Of a stretch of 64,000 nt of DNA, positions 28,676 through 41,064 are shown piece after piece (position 1 is the stretch's first letter; the number at the start of each line of letters is the position of its first letter). Under the pieces are notes generated by a model that was given only the letters and a program-made list of their open reading frames with translations, was not told the origin of the DNA and made no database searches. Made by a program: the position numbers and the translations under genes. Source of the DNA: Bactericera cockerelli (Eukaryota; Arthropoda; Insecta; Hemiptera; Triozidae). The stretch lies in contig CM044964.1 in the NCBI GenBank assembly GCA_024516035.1, forward strand, positions 24,823,333 through 24,887,332. Reading direction: 5' to 3'.

Positions 28676-31600
28676 CGGGTGTACCGGTTCATTTATTAAC
28701 GAGCATGAGAGCTCTTTGTACAATAAAACAATATTAATTTATAACGAAAATCAATGGAGATACACAAAAAAAAAAATACAACGCAACACATAAATGGTAA
28801 ATGGTAATCGAAAGACATTAAAATACTCTACAATATATATCACAATTGTTTTAAAAATCAAATCCACAATCGGTGTTAGCAGATCTTAACATCCTGTTGA
28901 GAGGAGCATAATACCTGTAATTTGAGTCACAAGATGTCACGTAGAATGTGTTGGCTCTCCTCAGTCTCCGGTGGCAATCAAAAGGAATGAGCCCCAACAA
29001 ACCACTACAATCAACTTCGCCAGAGATGAGCTTTTGTAGAAACCTCGAATCAGCTTGATGACGGCGCTCTTTGAGAGAATCAAGATTAGCAGAAGAATCC
29101 GGATGACGGTAGTTGAAGTAATTGAGAAATTTCTTCTGCACCCTCTCCAACAAAAGCTCATGTACATTGTAATATGGCGACCACACGACGCATGCGTATT
29201 CTAATAGCGAACGAACAAGAGAAATGTAAAGAAGACGAAAAGAAATCGAAGACAAACCTTTAGATGATCGATAGATGTACCCAAGAAGACGGTGACATCT
29301 CATAGAAACCGCGGAAATGTGTGGTATGAATGAAAGCTTGCGATCGAGTTCGATTCCCAAATCTTTGATCTGGTCTACATTGTTGAGAGATTTGGAATCC
29401 AGATGATAGTCAAAACCAACAGGATGCGCACGTCGAGAAAAGCACATGATGGCACATTTGCTATGTGTTAACTGCAGGCCATTTAAAGAGAGCCATCGAT
29501 GAAAAGAATCCAGGTCCCCTTGGAGTAACCTGCAGTCATCATGGTTAGAAATGGATTTGTAGATTTTGACATCATCCGCAAACATTTGAAGATAAGAATT
29601 CTGAATAACACTGGGAAGATCGTTGAAAAATAGGCTAAAAAGAAGAGGACCAGAATGGCTACCCTGCCCAACTCCCGAAGACACGCATATAGAAGAAGAC
29701 CTATCGTCACCAATCCTAACCATTTGAATGCGATCACTAAATGAACTGACCAACCAACGAAGAAAAGCATCGCCTATACCATATGATTTCAATTTGGCAA
29801 CAAGAAATCTCGGATTTACCCGATCAAATGCCTTTGCAACATCGGTATAGACAGAATGTACATCCTGGCCCGATTCAAAGGAATTCAGGATATCACACTG
29901 ATAAGAAAGAAGATTTGTGACTGTAGATCTCTTACTGGTAAATCCATGTTGCTTCTCAGAAATGAAGTGCTTGCATGCGAAGGAGAGTCTGGAAGAAACC
30001 AATTTATCAAGCACTTTAGGAATCGCAGACTGGATGCAGACACCACGATAATTAGCTATATTTGACCTATCACTGGATTTATGGATAGGAAAAATAAAGC
30101 TCGATTTCCATAGAGATGGAAACACTCCAGAAGACAGAGATTTGTTGAACAAGACAGACAGAGGTGCTGCCAGACATGCAGAACATTTCTGAAGAATAAA
30201 AGGAGGAACATTATCGGGACCAGAGGAAAACTTTTGAGGAAGAGAAGACAGAGCACTGAAGACATCGGTTGGAGAGAAAGAACAGCCATTAAAATCAATA
30301 CAGTCCAGAAAAGGGTACTCTGGAACTGGATGGTCAGAAACTTCGTAAGCATTAGAAAAAGATTTGGCAAACAAATTTGCAGTCTCCTGACCAGTGCTGC
30401 TAGTCTCCCCGTGAAAGAACATGTCCTTTGGAAATCCATCTGTCTTACGGGTCATATTGACAAATTTCCAGAAAGTGCTTGGATTACTTTGAAGACTCTT
30501 ATCTGACTTTTCCAAGAATTCTTTGTAACATTTGGAGCTCAAATTATTACAACGGGATCTCAATGAAGAAAAACAACGATAATCAGATTCAAGTCTTGAT
30601 TTTTTATACAAAGAGTGAGCTCTTTTCTTTTTAAAGATCAGAGACTTCAATTCATTTGTAAACCAGACTGGAAATGTTGAAGTATAGACCCGCTTAACTG
30701 GAGTTGAGAGTTCTATACCGGCCTGCAATAAGTCGTACAAACGTTTGGTGGATACCTCAACGTTGTCTTCAGAAGAAAGAAAAGACCAATCAACCCTAGA
30801 CAGAAATTTTCTCAACTCGAAGACGTTACATTTGGAGAAATCATAGATGTGCTTATCTTCAGAAAGTTGATCGGTCTGGCGAGGAACAATGATGTCGAAA
30901 CTAAAAGCATTATGATGGAAGTTATTTGGAAGCAATGGATCAAGAGAAGGCGTCGTAGATACATTTTCCTCATTGGTAAACAACAGGTCCAGAAATACAC
31001 CGTGGTCGTTAGGAACAGAGTTCGCCTGATGAAGTGAGAGACTGTTGAAGGATTCACAAACCCGAACAGCGGGATAAGAAAAATTACAATCGACAATCAT
31101 CGATGAATCCTCAACATCCACACTCCAAAAGGCATCTCTCAGATTGTAGTCACCAGTGAGGAATAGGCTGGAATCAGGAAACCTGGAAGACAACTCCTCA
31201 ACCACGCTACAATGCTCCATATATGTTTCGACATCAGAGTTGGGTGGGATGTAGACACAGCCTAACAGCAAGCTAACATTGGCAATCTTAACAAGAACAA
31301 ACACGTTATCAAAAGAGGACAGAACAGAACCAACAGTGACTCTACGTGACTTTAGCTTATTGCTGACTGCAATCAACACACCTCCTCCGCGATGTCTACC
31401 TAACACAGATGGGTCCCTGTCAGTACGGTATATTTCATAATTTTTAACATTAACCTCACTTACTGAAAAATCGTCAGTCAGCCAGGTTTCAGAAAGAAAA
31501 ACAATATCATACGATGAAACATCAAGGGCAAGTTTCAAATCTTGAAGCTTAGTGCGGATGCCCCCAGCATTATGGTAAAAACATGTTAGGAAATTTTCTG

Positions 31601-34600
31601 ATTTCTCTGAGGTCTCAAGTTTTTTGGCGAAAAATTAGTACTGCTTCCAGGACCAGGTTTGCATGTAATGGTTTTAGCGGGAGGAACGCCAGTGTTTGTT
31701 GCCGGTTGTTTAACAGGTTTGTCACGAGGGGAAGACGAGCCAGGTGAAACAGCCGCAACATTCACAGAGGCAGCAGACTTCTTCTTTGGAGGTACTTTGG
31801 ATTTTTTCGACTCAGCGCCAGGACTGGGTGCGCTTGAGTCGAAAGTCTCCAATACATATGAGGGCAAAAGTTTGCCCGAGAATAATCTGACAAGCACACC
31901 CTCCGGCCACACACTCTCGGACTCCACCAAGCCACATTGTTCTGCAGGGATGATGACACATTGTTCTGCAGGGATGATAATTGTACAAATAAAGGCTACA
32001 TTACATTACATTACCTCTATCTTGTACTCCTCCACGCGGGACTCGTTAAAGTCGAGGAACTTGAGCTCGGCGTCTATCTTGCCTATCTGAGCCTCGGCAG
32101 CCTCGATGTCTACCAGCTCCAGCTCCTCGGGGGAGAGGCTCAGGAACTGCTCCTGGGTGTCGGGGGTCAGTCTGAACGCGTCTGGAAATAATAATTCAAT
32201 TCAAATATGATTTTACTATAGTGTACGTATATTATCTCGTATATTCAAAACAGTCAAAGCCGTAACAAAATTTCGACTTTGACCAATTGAATCAGTTATT
32301 TTGAAAAAGGTTTTAGTCACAAAAGGTAAACTTTTGGAAAACAAAAAAAAAAAAACTATTTATTTCGGAAAATATAAAACATGGCATATTTTTTTCTTCA
32401 TGTAATGATTAATTAGGCTAAAAGACATTATGTAACTGATTTACAAACGTTTAAGTGTCATACTTTTCAAGTAAATTTTAGTTTTACAGGCTGGACTTAT
32501 GTCCTTATCGAAATAAACACAAAAATAGGTAAATCCGTTAACCACATATGCTTATTATTTATCATTTTGGGTTGGGTCAACCACAAACCACATATTTTAT
32601 GTCAATTCTGAGACAATTTAGGCTAGTATTTTAAGGGATACGGTAAAAAGAAAATCATCTTCTAATTTCAAGAATTTGTGTTAGTTTGAGAGAAAAAAAA
32701 CTGACCTTAAACTGAATAAAAAAATAAACTGAACAAATCTGATGTTATCAACAAGTAGTGTCTTCACTATAAGTCATTTCAAAAAGGGATTTAGTCACGG
32801 ACAAGATATTTAACTCGCTATAACTTCCTTATGACTGATCGGATTTGTGTCTTTCTCATACATAACGATGCGTCTAGGTCCATAGAATCTATTTTCATAA
32901 TAAAACAAATTTCGAAAAAAGTGGACTAAAACCCTTTTCAAAATAACTGATTCAATTACATTGGTACCCACTTAAGAACTAAGATATAAAAATAGAAAAG
33001 AATAAAATAAATTTAATTAAGGGAAAAAAGTAGGTACATGTGAAATGGGTTGTATGTTTATACTAAAATTACCTGAGTTAAAGGTGAGTTAATTAGAGCT
33101 TGTGATATTGTGATAATAATAATAAATGCCCGCAGCACGGGTGTATATTTACGACCCTAGCTCTATTTACAAACAGAAAACAAATAACAACAATATATCA
33201 CATAAGAAGGGTTTAAAAACAATCAGATCACAGTTATAAAAAATAATACAAAATAAAAATATCGCCTTATTTATACTGCCCGATTAAGACTACTAAAGTC
33301 TCATGATTCCAGCAGTAAGCCCAAGACATATTATTATGTGGTAAAAATCCCAAATGGGAGCATAACTTGTCATGTCCCGGCTGGGTTTCGAACCCGTGAC
33401 CTCTGGATTCAAAGAGTGCCGCCTTTACCACTAAGCTACCGGGCAGACAAAAGTTCTCATAAACACACTTTCGCAGTTCAAAACATAACAGTCCGTCAAA
33501 ACACTTACCGTTCACTTTGAATAAGTAAGTAGTGTATTATTTATAAGATTTTAGACTCCAGGCTCTAAATTAAAAACTCGGGGGTATTTTGTACTCACAA
33601 TAGTAGTTCAGTGGTCAAGGCGCAAGTCTGGTATTCCAAAGGTCGCTAGTTCGAAACCCAGCCGGGACATAATAATACGTCTTAATATTAATAACACTCT
33701 TTAGAGGAAGATAACCACCAGGCGAGGTCTTATTATTTTGTGGTCACAATACTCAAATAAATGAGTAAAAATTCATGCACTGGGTGGGATTCGAATCTAC
33801 GGATCCCTACGCTACCTGGATTACCAGACTAGCACGTTTACCAATTGACTACCAGTGCACTGGTAGTCTAGGCTTACTGCTCGAATAATGGGACTTAATA
33901 GTCCTTATTGGGCAGCAGTATAAATAAGGCGAAATTATTATCAATACTTTTCTTTAAAACTTGAGCTTCGCTTGATAAAAAAGTTTTTTTCCTTGTATCC
34001 CGCCACCAGATTTAATCTGGTGGCGTACAAAATGCGGGGTACAAAATACTTCCATATTATATTACACTTTCCAGCCTCCGTGGGGTATTGGTTGTGACTA
34101 CTGCCGGTAGTCCAGAGTTCCCGAGTTCGACTCCCGGTTGGGGCATACATTTCGACGAAAATTCTGTTCCATCCAAACACGTGAGGCTGGCGTTTCCGGC
34201 CCTACCCAGGCTGGGTGAGGTTAATGTGGGTTGCTGGTACGATTCCCAGCAAATGGAGGGTAAAACCCCCGTCCTGACTACTTCAAATCAGAACGTACAT
34301 CAGAATTAGAATCAACTGGTCACAATAGATCTAAATAGAGGTCGGTGTGATAATTGGTGCTTCTCTTGTGGAACTCCAACCAGTCTATAATAATTAATAT
34401 TACTCTTTAAAAAAAAAAATACTTACCTTGAGCAAACACCTCGTCGAGATCATATATCACAGGCAAGGGCTTCAGTTCCAACTCTGCCAACCTTTCTTCC
34501 GCGTGCTTAACCTGTGAACACAGATGTACGGTATAGGTAAATAATGATAGCAAAGAAATAGACTGAACTAGATAAATATAAACAAGAAAAAAAAAATAGG

Positions 34601-37600
34601 TAAATATAGAAGAGAATGAAAAGATGGAAGAGAATGCCGTAGGCATTAGCACCGACCTTTAGCACAAATGCTTCCTCTATTTTGCAATGCTACCTTTACT
34701 GCTTACTCAACCCGACGTTGGAGGAACAGCACAATTCTCCACAAAAGAGACACCTAATGGAATTGACAACTCATTTACTATCTACTCACCCCCATCACGT
34801 ATTCGTCATGAGTGCGGCGAATGGTTTTCAGTTCCCGGTCTACAGACTCCAGTATTGCCACCTCCTTGTCATGCCACTCTGTGAGCTTTGCCATCTCCTG
34901 CATGATACTCTTACTCTTGTGCGAGATCTTCTGCACTTCTGCCTGTAATGAAGAGAAAGCGAATGATGAGCTTTGCCTGTAACGAAGAGAAAGAGAATGA
35001 TGAGCTTTGCCTGTAATGAAGAGAAAGAGAATGATGAGCTTTGCCTGTAACGAAGAGAAAGAGAATGATGAGCTTTGCCTGTAATGAAGAGAAAGAGAAT
35101 GATGAACTTTGCCTGTAATGAAGAGAAAGAGAATGATGAGCTTTGCCTGTAATGAAGAGAAAGAGAATGATGAGCTTTGCCTGTAATGAAGAGAAAGAGA
35201 ATGATGAGCTTTGCCTGTAATGAAGAGAAAGAGAATGATGAGCTTTGCCTGTAATGAAGAGAAAGAGAATGATGAGCTTTGCCTGTAATGAAGAGAAAGA
35301 GAATGATGAGCTTTGCCATCTCCTGCATGATACTCTTACTCCTGCATGATACTCTTACTCTTGTGCGAGATCTTCTGCACTTCTGCCTGTAATGAAGAGA
35401 AAGAGAATGATGATGAGCTTTGCCTGTAATGAAGAGAAAGAGAATGATGAGCTTTGCCTGTAATGAAGAGAAAGAGAATGATGAGCTTTGCCTGTAACGA
35501 AGAGAAAGAGAATGATGAGCTTTGCCTGTAATGAAGAGAAAGAGAATGATGAACTTTGCCTGTAATGAAGAGAAAGAGAATGATGAGCTTTGCCTGTAAT
35601 GAAGAGAAAGAGAATGATGAGCTTTGCCTGTAATGAAGAGAAAGAGAATGATGAGCTTTGCCTGTAATGAAGAGAAAGAGAATGATGAGCTTTGCCTGTA
35701 ATGAAGAGAAAGAGAATGATGAGCTTTGCCTGTAATGAAGAGAAAGAGAATGATGAGCTTTGCCTGTAATGAAGAGAAAGAGAATGATGAGCTTTGCCAT
35801 CTCCTGCATGATACTCTTACTCTTGTGTGAGATCTTCTGCACTTCTGCCTGTAATGAAGAGAAAGAGAATGATGAGCTTTGCCTGTAATGAAGAGAAAGA
35901 GAATGATGAGCTTTGCCATCTCCTGCATGATACTCTTACTCTTGTGTGAGATCTTCTGCACTTCTGCCTGTAATGAAGAGAGAGAGAATGATGAGCTTTG
36001 CCTGTAATGAAGAGAAAGAGAATGATGAGCTTTGCCATCTCCTGCATGATGCTCTTACTCTTGTGTGAGATCTTCTGCACTTCTGCCTGTAATGAAGAGA
36101 AAGAGAATGATGAGCTTTGCCATCTCCTGCATGATACTCTTACTCCTGCATGATACTCTTACTCTTGTGCGAGATCTTCTGCACTTCAGCCTGTAATGAA
36201 GAGAAAGAGAATGATGAGCTTTGCCATCTCCTGCATGATACTCTTACTCTTGTGTGAGATCTTCTGCACTTCTGCCTGTAATGAAGAGAGAGAGAATGAT
36301 GAGCTTTGCCTGTAACGAAGAGAAAGAGAATGATGAGCTTTGCCTGTAACGAAGAGAAAGAGAATGATGAGCTTTGCCTGTAATGAAGAGAAAGAGAATG
36401 ATGAGCTTAGCCATCTCCTGCATGATACTCTTACTCTTGTGTGAGATCTTCTGCACTTCTGCCTGTAATGAAGAGAAAGAGAATGATGAGCTTTGCCGTC
36501 TCCTGCATGATACTCTTACTCTTGTGGGAGATCTTCTGAACTTCTGCCTGTAATGAAGAGAAAGAGAATGATGAGCTTTGCCATCTCCTGCATGATACTC
36601 TTACTCTTGTGTGAGATCTTCTGCACTTCTGCCTGTAATGAAGAGAAAGAGAATGATGAGCTTAGCCATTTCCTGCATGATACTCTTACTCTTGTGTGAG
36701 ATCTTGCCTGTAATTAATCACGAATAATTATTAATAATAATAAATACCAACCGAAGTATATTTACGAGCTAAGCTCTATTTACAAACAGAAAACAAATAA
36801 AATCAATATGATAAAACAAAGATTGTAAAATAAATATTAAATCAGAAAGTACGGGATTATTGCCAGAGACGAATATTAATTAAAAAAAAAAGAGAAAATT
36901 AAACCCAAATCATTGAGAAAAACCTTTTTCTCCTCATTTGCATTTTCAAGCCGACGTTCTCTTTGTATATGCCGATGTATTCGTCGTTGTTCACTTTTAC
37001 CCCACCTACAGGTTATTTCCACTGAAGAATAATACATAATATTTATTTTTTTGGTTGAAGGCAGGAAAAAATCTTTTAAATAAAGACACCCAGGTCATCC
37101 TGACTTGGGGTGTGGGATTTCCACCCACTAAAAACCCACCTTCTCAAAGAGCTAACCGCACCTGGAACCGAAAAATATCATTACTTCAAGAATAAAGAGT
37201 AATACATATTATTACATTATCTTTTTGTTGTTGTAGCCAGCTTGGCTATAGCTGGAGGGGTGAGTGATGGTCTTCAGCCAACTTTATTTCAAAGTTAGCT
37301 CGTCCTGAACCACATATTTCTACGTGCGATCAACCATCATGAGGACTTGGACTTTTCTTTATAAGCCATTAAACCCTTTGGAAACTGCAAGCTAGCCTGG
37401 CTTGTGAGGGCTGGCTAGTCTGTTCTCTGTTTATAGTCCTCTAGCGGGACACTGGTCTTCTCCCTGTTTAACGTCCCCCAGCAATACCTTTTTCTCCTCA
37501 ATTTCCATACTCAGCCCCGCGTTCTGCTCCTTGTATATTCCGATGTGTTCGTCGTTGTTCACTTTTACCTCACCTAGTGGTTATCTTCACTGAAGAGTAA

Positions 37601-40600
37601 TACGTACTTTTTTTTCCAGTACTTTCAAAAGATTTTTTTTATTGAACAAATTCTTTCATCTTCATAAATAAAATTTAAATGTAAAAAACAACTTATTTAT
37701 AAAACGAAAATTAGGAACATGGCAAGTTTAAGAGGCCAATAGTGCAAAGCATGTGTTAGGCCACTTTTTATTATAATTATATTATTATTTAAAACTGTCC
37801 TTGTAGTAAAAAAAAAAAAAAAAATATATTATAAATTTTGAAAATGTTAAAAAACGTTTTCATGTTATGTGTGGAGTGTTTTTGATTGTTATGTCTGTTT
37901 TAGTAAGTACTTATACATTCAAATAATTAGAAAAAAAAAATTATTTTAAAGTATTTAAGATATTATCTTTATTATTGTTAATAGACAGCCATTGTTTCAG
38001 TCAGTATTTTAAAATTGTATTACATTATCTTTTTGTATATACCTTTTTCTCCTCAATTATTCTATTCTACCTTTTTCTTCTCATTATTCTATCCTACTTA
38101 TACCTTTTTCTCCTCAATTATTCTATTCTACTCATACCTTTTTCTCCTCAATTATTCTATTCTACTCATACCTTTCTCTCCTCAATTATTCTATTCTACT
38201 CATAACTTTTTCTCCTCAATTATTCTATTCTACTCATACCTTTTTCTCCTCAATTATTCTCTTCTACTTTTACCTTTTTCTCCTCAATTTCCATCCTCAG
38301 GCCCGCGTTCTGCTCCTTGTAGATGCCAATGTGTTCGTCGTTGTTCACTTTCTTCAGCGCCAGCGTCTGCATCTCCTCCATCAGGTTTGAGAACCGCTGA
38401 GTGAACGTAGAGCTGTCGCGGGCGGCTCGCCTGATCTCTACGCTATTAATGACGCTATCTATTCTATTCTATTCTATTCTGTTATATTCTATTCTATTCT
38501 CTTCTCTTCTATTCTATTCTCTTCTCTTCTATTCTCTTCTATTCTATTCTATTCTACTTTTACCTTTTTCTCCTCAATTTCCATCCTCAGCGCCGCGTTC
38601 TCTTCTATTCTCTTCTCTTCTATTCTACTCTATTCTATTCTACTCTACTCTATTCTATTCTATTCTATTCTACTTTTACCTTTTTCTCCTCAATTTCCAT
38701 CCTCAGCGCCGCGTTCTCTTCTATTCTCTTCTCTTCTATTCTACTCTATTCTATTCTACTCTATTCTATTCTATTCTATTCTATTCTACTTTTACCTTTT
38801 TCTCCTCAATTTCCATCCTCAGGCCCGCGTTCTGCTCCTTGTAGATGCCAATATGTTCGTCGTTGTTCACTTTCTTCAGCGCCAGCGTCTGCATCTCCTC
38901 CATCAGGTTTGAGAACCGCTGAGTGAACGTAGAGCTGTCGCGGGCGGCCCGCCTGATCTCGACGCTATTAATGACGCTATCTATTCTGTTCTATTCTATT
39001 CTCTTCTATTTTCTCTTCTTTTCTCTTTTCTCTCTTTTCTTCTCTTTCCTCTTCTCTTTCTCTTCTCTTTCTCTTCTCTTTCTCTTCTCTTTCTCTTCTC
39101 TTCTCTTCTCTTCTCTTCTCTTTCTCTTCTCTTTCTCTTCTCTTTCTCTTCTCTTTCTCTTCTCTTTCTCTTCTCTTTCTCTTCTCTTTCTCTTCTCTTT
39201 CTCTTCTCTTTCTCTTCTCTTCTCTTCTCTTCTCTTCTCTTCTCTTTTCTTTCTTCTCTTCTTTTCTTTTCTCTTCTCTTCTCTTCTCTTCTCTTCTCTT
39301 CTCTTCTATTCTATTCTATTCTATTCTATTCTACTCTACTTATACCTTTTTCTCCTCAATTTCCATCCTCAGGGCCGCGTTCTGCTCCTTGTAGATGCCA
39401 ATGTGTTCGTCGTTGTTCACTTTCTTCAGCGCTAGGGTCTGCATCTCCTCCATCAGGTTTGAGAACCGCTGAGTGAACGTAGAGCTGTCGCGGGCGGCCC
39501 GCCTGATCTCGACCCGACAGTTGTTCAGATCCGACTTGGCCTTGTTCAGCTTGCGTTGCGCTTCCGACAGCGACTTTCTGACTGCGAACAAGTAAATCTC
39601 TATATATAAAACAGAAAAAAGGACTACCTACCTATGTTTGTTTGTTTGTTTGTCCGGAGTTGTTTAGCCAAAACGGTAAGAGATAGCGAAAAATGTCTCA
39701 GAATTGACCCCCCCAAAAACATTATCGCTTTGTCCGGAAAAATTATAAACAGTTCAAAAAGGCATTGCTGTCCAGCAGTACGGCCATGTCTTAGTAAATT
39801 TGAAATTTAGTCCCGTTGCAAAGCACGGGCAAACGGCTAGTAACCAAATAAAGCGCCGCTAGAAAGTCAAAGAGGCGTAAGTGACGAAAAATGAAAATCG
39901 AGATTATCACACTGGCATACTGCTATTGAAAGATACTCTTGGTAGCACGAACAGGCGTATGTTTTTATTTATTTATTTACACTTTATTTTTTTACAATAC
40001 AAACAACACTAAATTATTAACAAAGATATAAAAAATTTAACAATATTTACAAAAAAAGATATTGAAAAAAAATATTTAAATTTAAATGTACAATGTATTG
40101 TACTCCGGGGCGAAGTTAATGCCTTAGGCATTCTCTGCCACTTAACCCCGGTGATTTCTAAACCCTTGTGAAGATATTGATTTTTTATGTTTGGGCGTTT
40201 AATTATGATATCTGCGAGAAAATTGGAGCACAAATAGGCTTAAGTCTGCTCTTGAAAACTTTGATAAAATCACTTACGCCTCTTTGACTTTCTAGAGGCG
40301 AAAGGATGTCTTTTTTTAAAATGTATAGTCCTGAAAATGTATCAGTTACCTTTACCTTTATCTACCACCTGATTTTATCAATGTAATTTTTATATCTTTA
40401 ACTCATTCTTGATAAATCATGTACCTAGCACACATACAAGAATGTATATTAAATGCTAAAATATAAATCAAATATAAATCAGTTCTCAGTGGTAAGACCC
40501 GTGCACTGGTGGTCAAGTGGTTAATGCGCTAGTCTGGTAATCCAGGTAGCGTAGGAATCCGTTGGTTCGAATCCCACCCAGTCCATGGATTTTTCTTTCA

Positions 40601-41031
40601 CGATCCCCATGTTTTATTGCTGAACTCAAATATATTTTCTCAACGACTCTACAAAATTTTAAGAGCCTTGCTTTATTCAATAAAAAGAGAAAAATCGATT
40701 TCAATTTTCACCAAACAATTCTGAAGAATCCGGTCGAGAGTTATCGCGGAACAGAAAGCCAAATCGTCCAGTATGCAAGTTAATTAAGAACCTCACTTAG
40801 TGAGGTCGCTTTGCTCCCTCACTGTGTTCGGTTAAAAATTGTGACATACATAATAACACAAATAACTAACTCTTTATCTTATCCTTAAAAAAAGATCTAA
40901 ACAGGGTTCTTGAAGTAATGATATTTTTCGGTTCCAAGTGCGGTTAGCTTTTAGAGAAGGTGGGTTTTTAGTGGGTGGAAATCCCACACCCCAGGATCTA
41001 GGTGTCTTTGAAAGATTTTTTCCTGGCTTCC

Positions 41032-41064
<33 letters not shown>

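Larger units (their letters stand above)
28641..31935 (-). mobile_element. Jockey-like non-LTR retrotransposon (LINE), nearly complete
   Basis: An element with an ORF1 remnant (31586-31930), a full-length uninterrupted ORF2 (28851-31538), a short 3' UTR and a (TTA)n tail at 28641-28675. It lies in the SMC4 intron between exons E and F, in the sense orientation of the gene. The 5' limit is uncertain; a 24-base tandem repeat 'cacattgttctgcagggatg' lies at its edge (31932-31980), about 35 bases before exon E. Confidence 0.85.

Noticed and set aside
30234..31096. Additional frames inside the LINE on both strands
   Set aside because: They are shadows of the ORF2 reverse transcriptase frame.
34840..36456. 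A 373-codon minus-strand frame with SLSLHYRQSSSFSFSSLQA repeats
   Set aside because: It is a translation of the 34-bp intronic minisatellite read through from exon C. Only the exon C part is coding.
38015..39435. Plus-strand frames rich in YSILF and SSLLF
   Set aside because: They are translations of (TTCTA)n and (CTTCT)n microsatellite and antisense exon-B copies.
40505..40585. tRNA gene (well-kept A and B boxes)
   Set aside because: The same head occurs in at least four other places joined to the same SINE body, so it is a SINE family C head.
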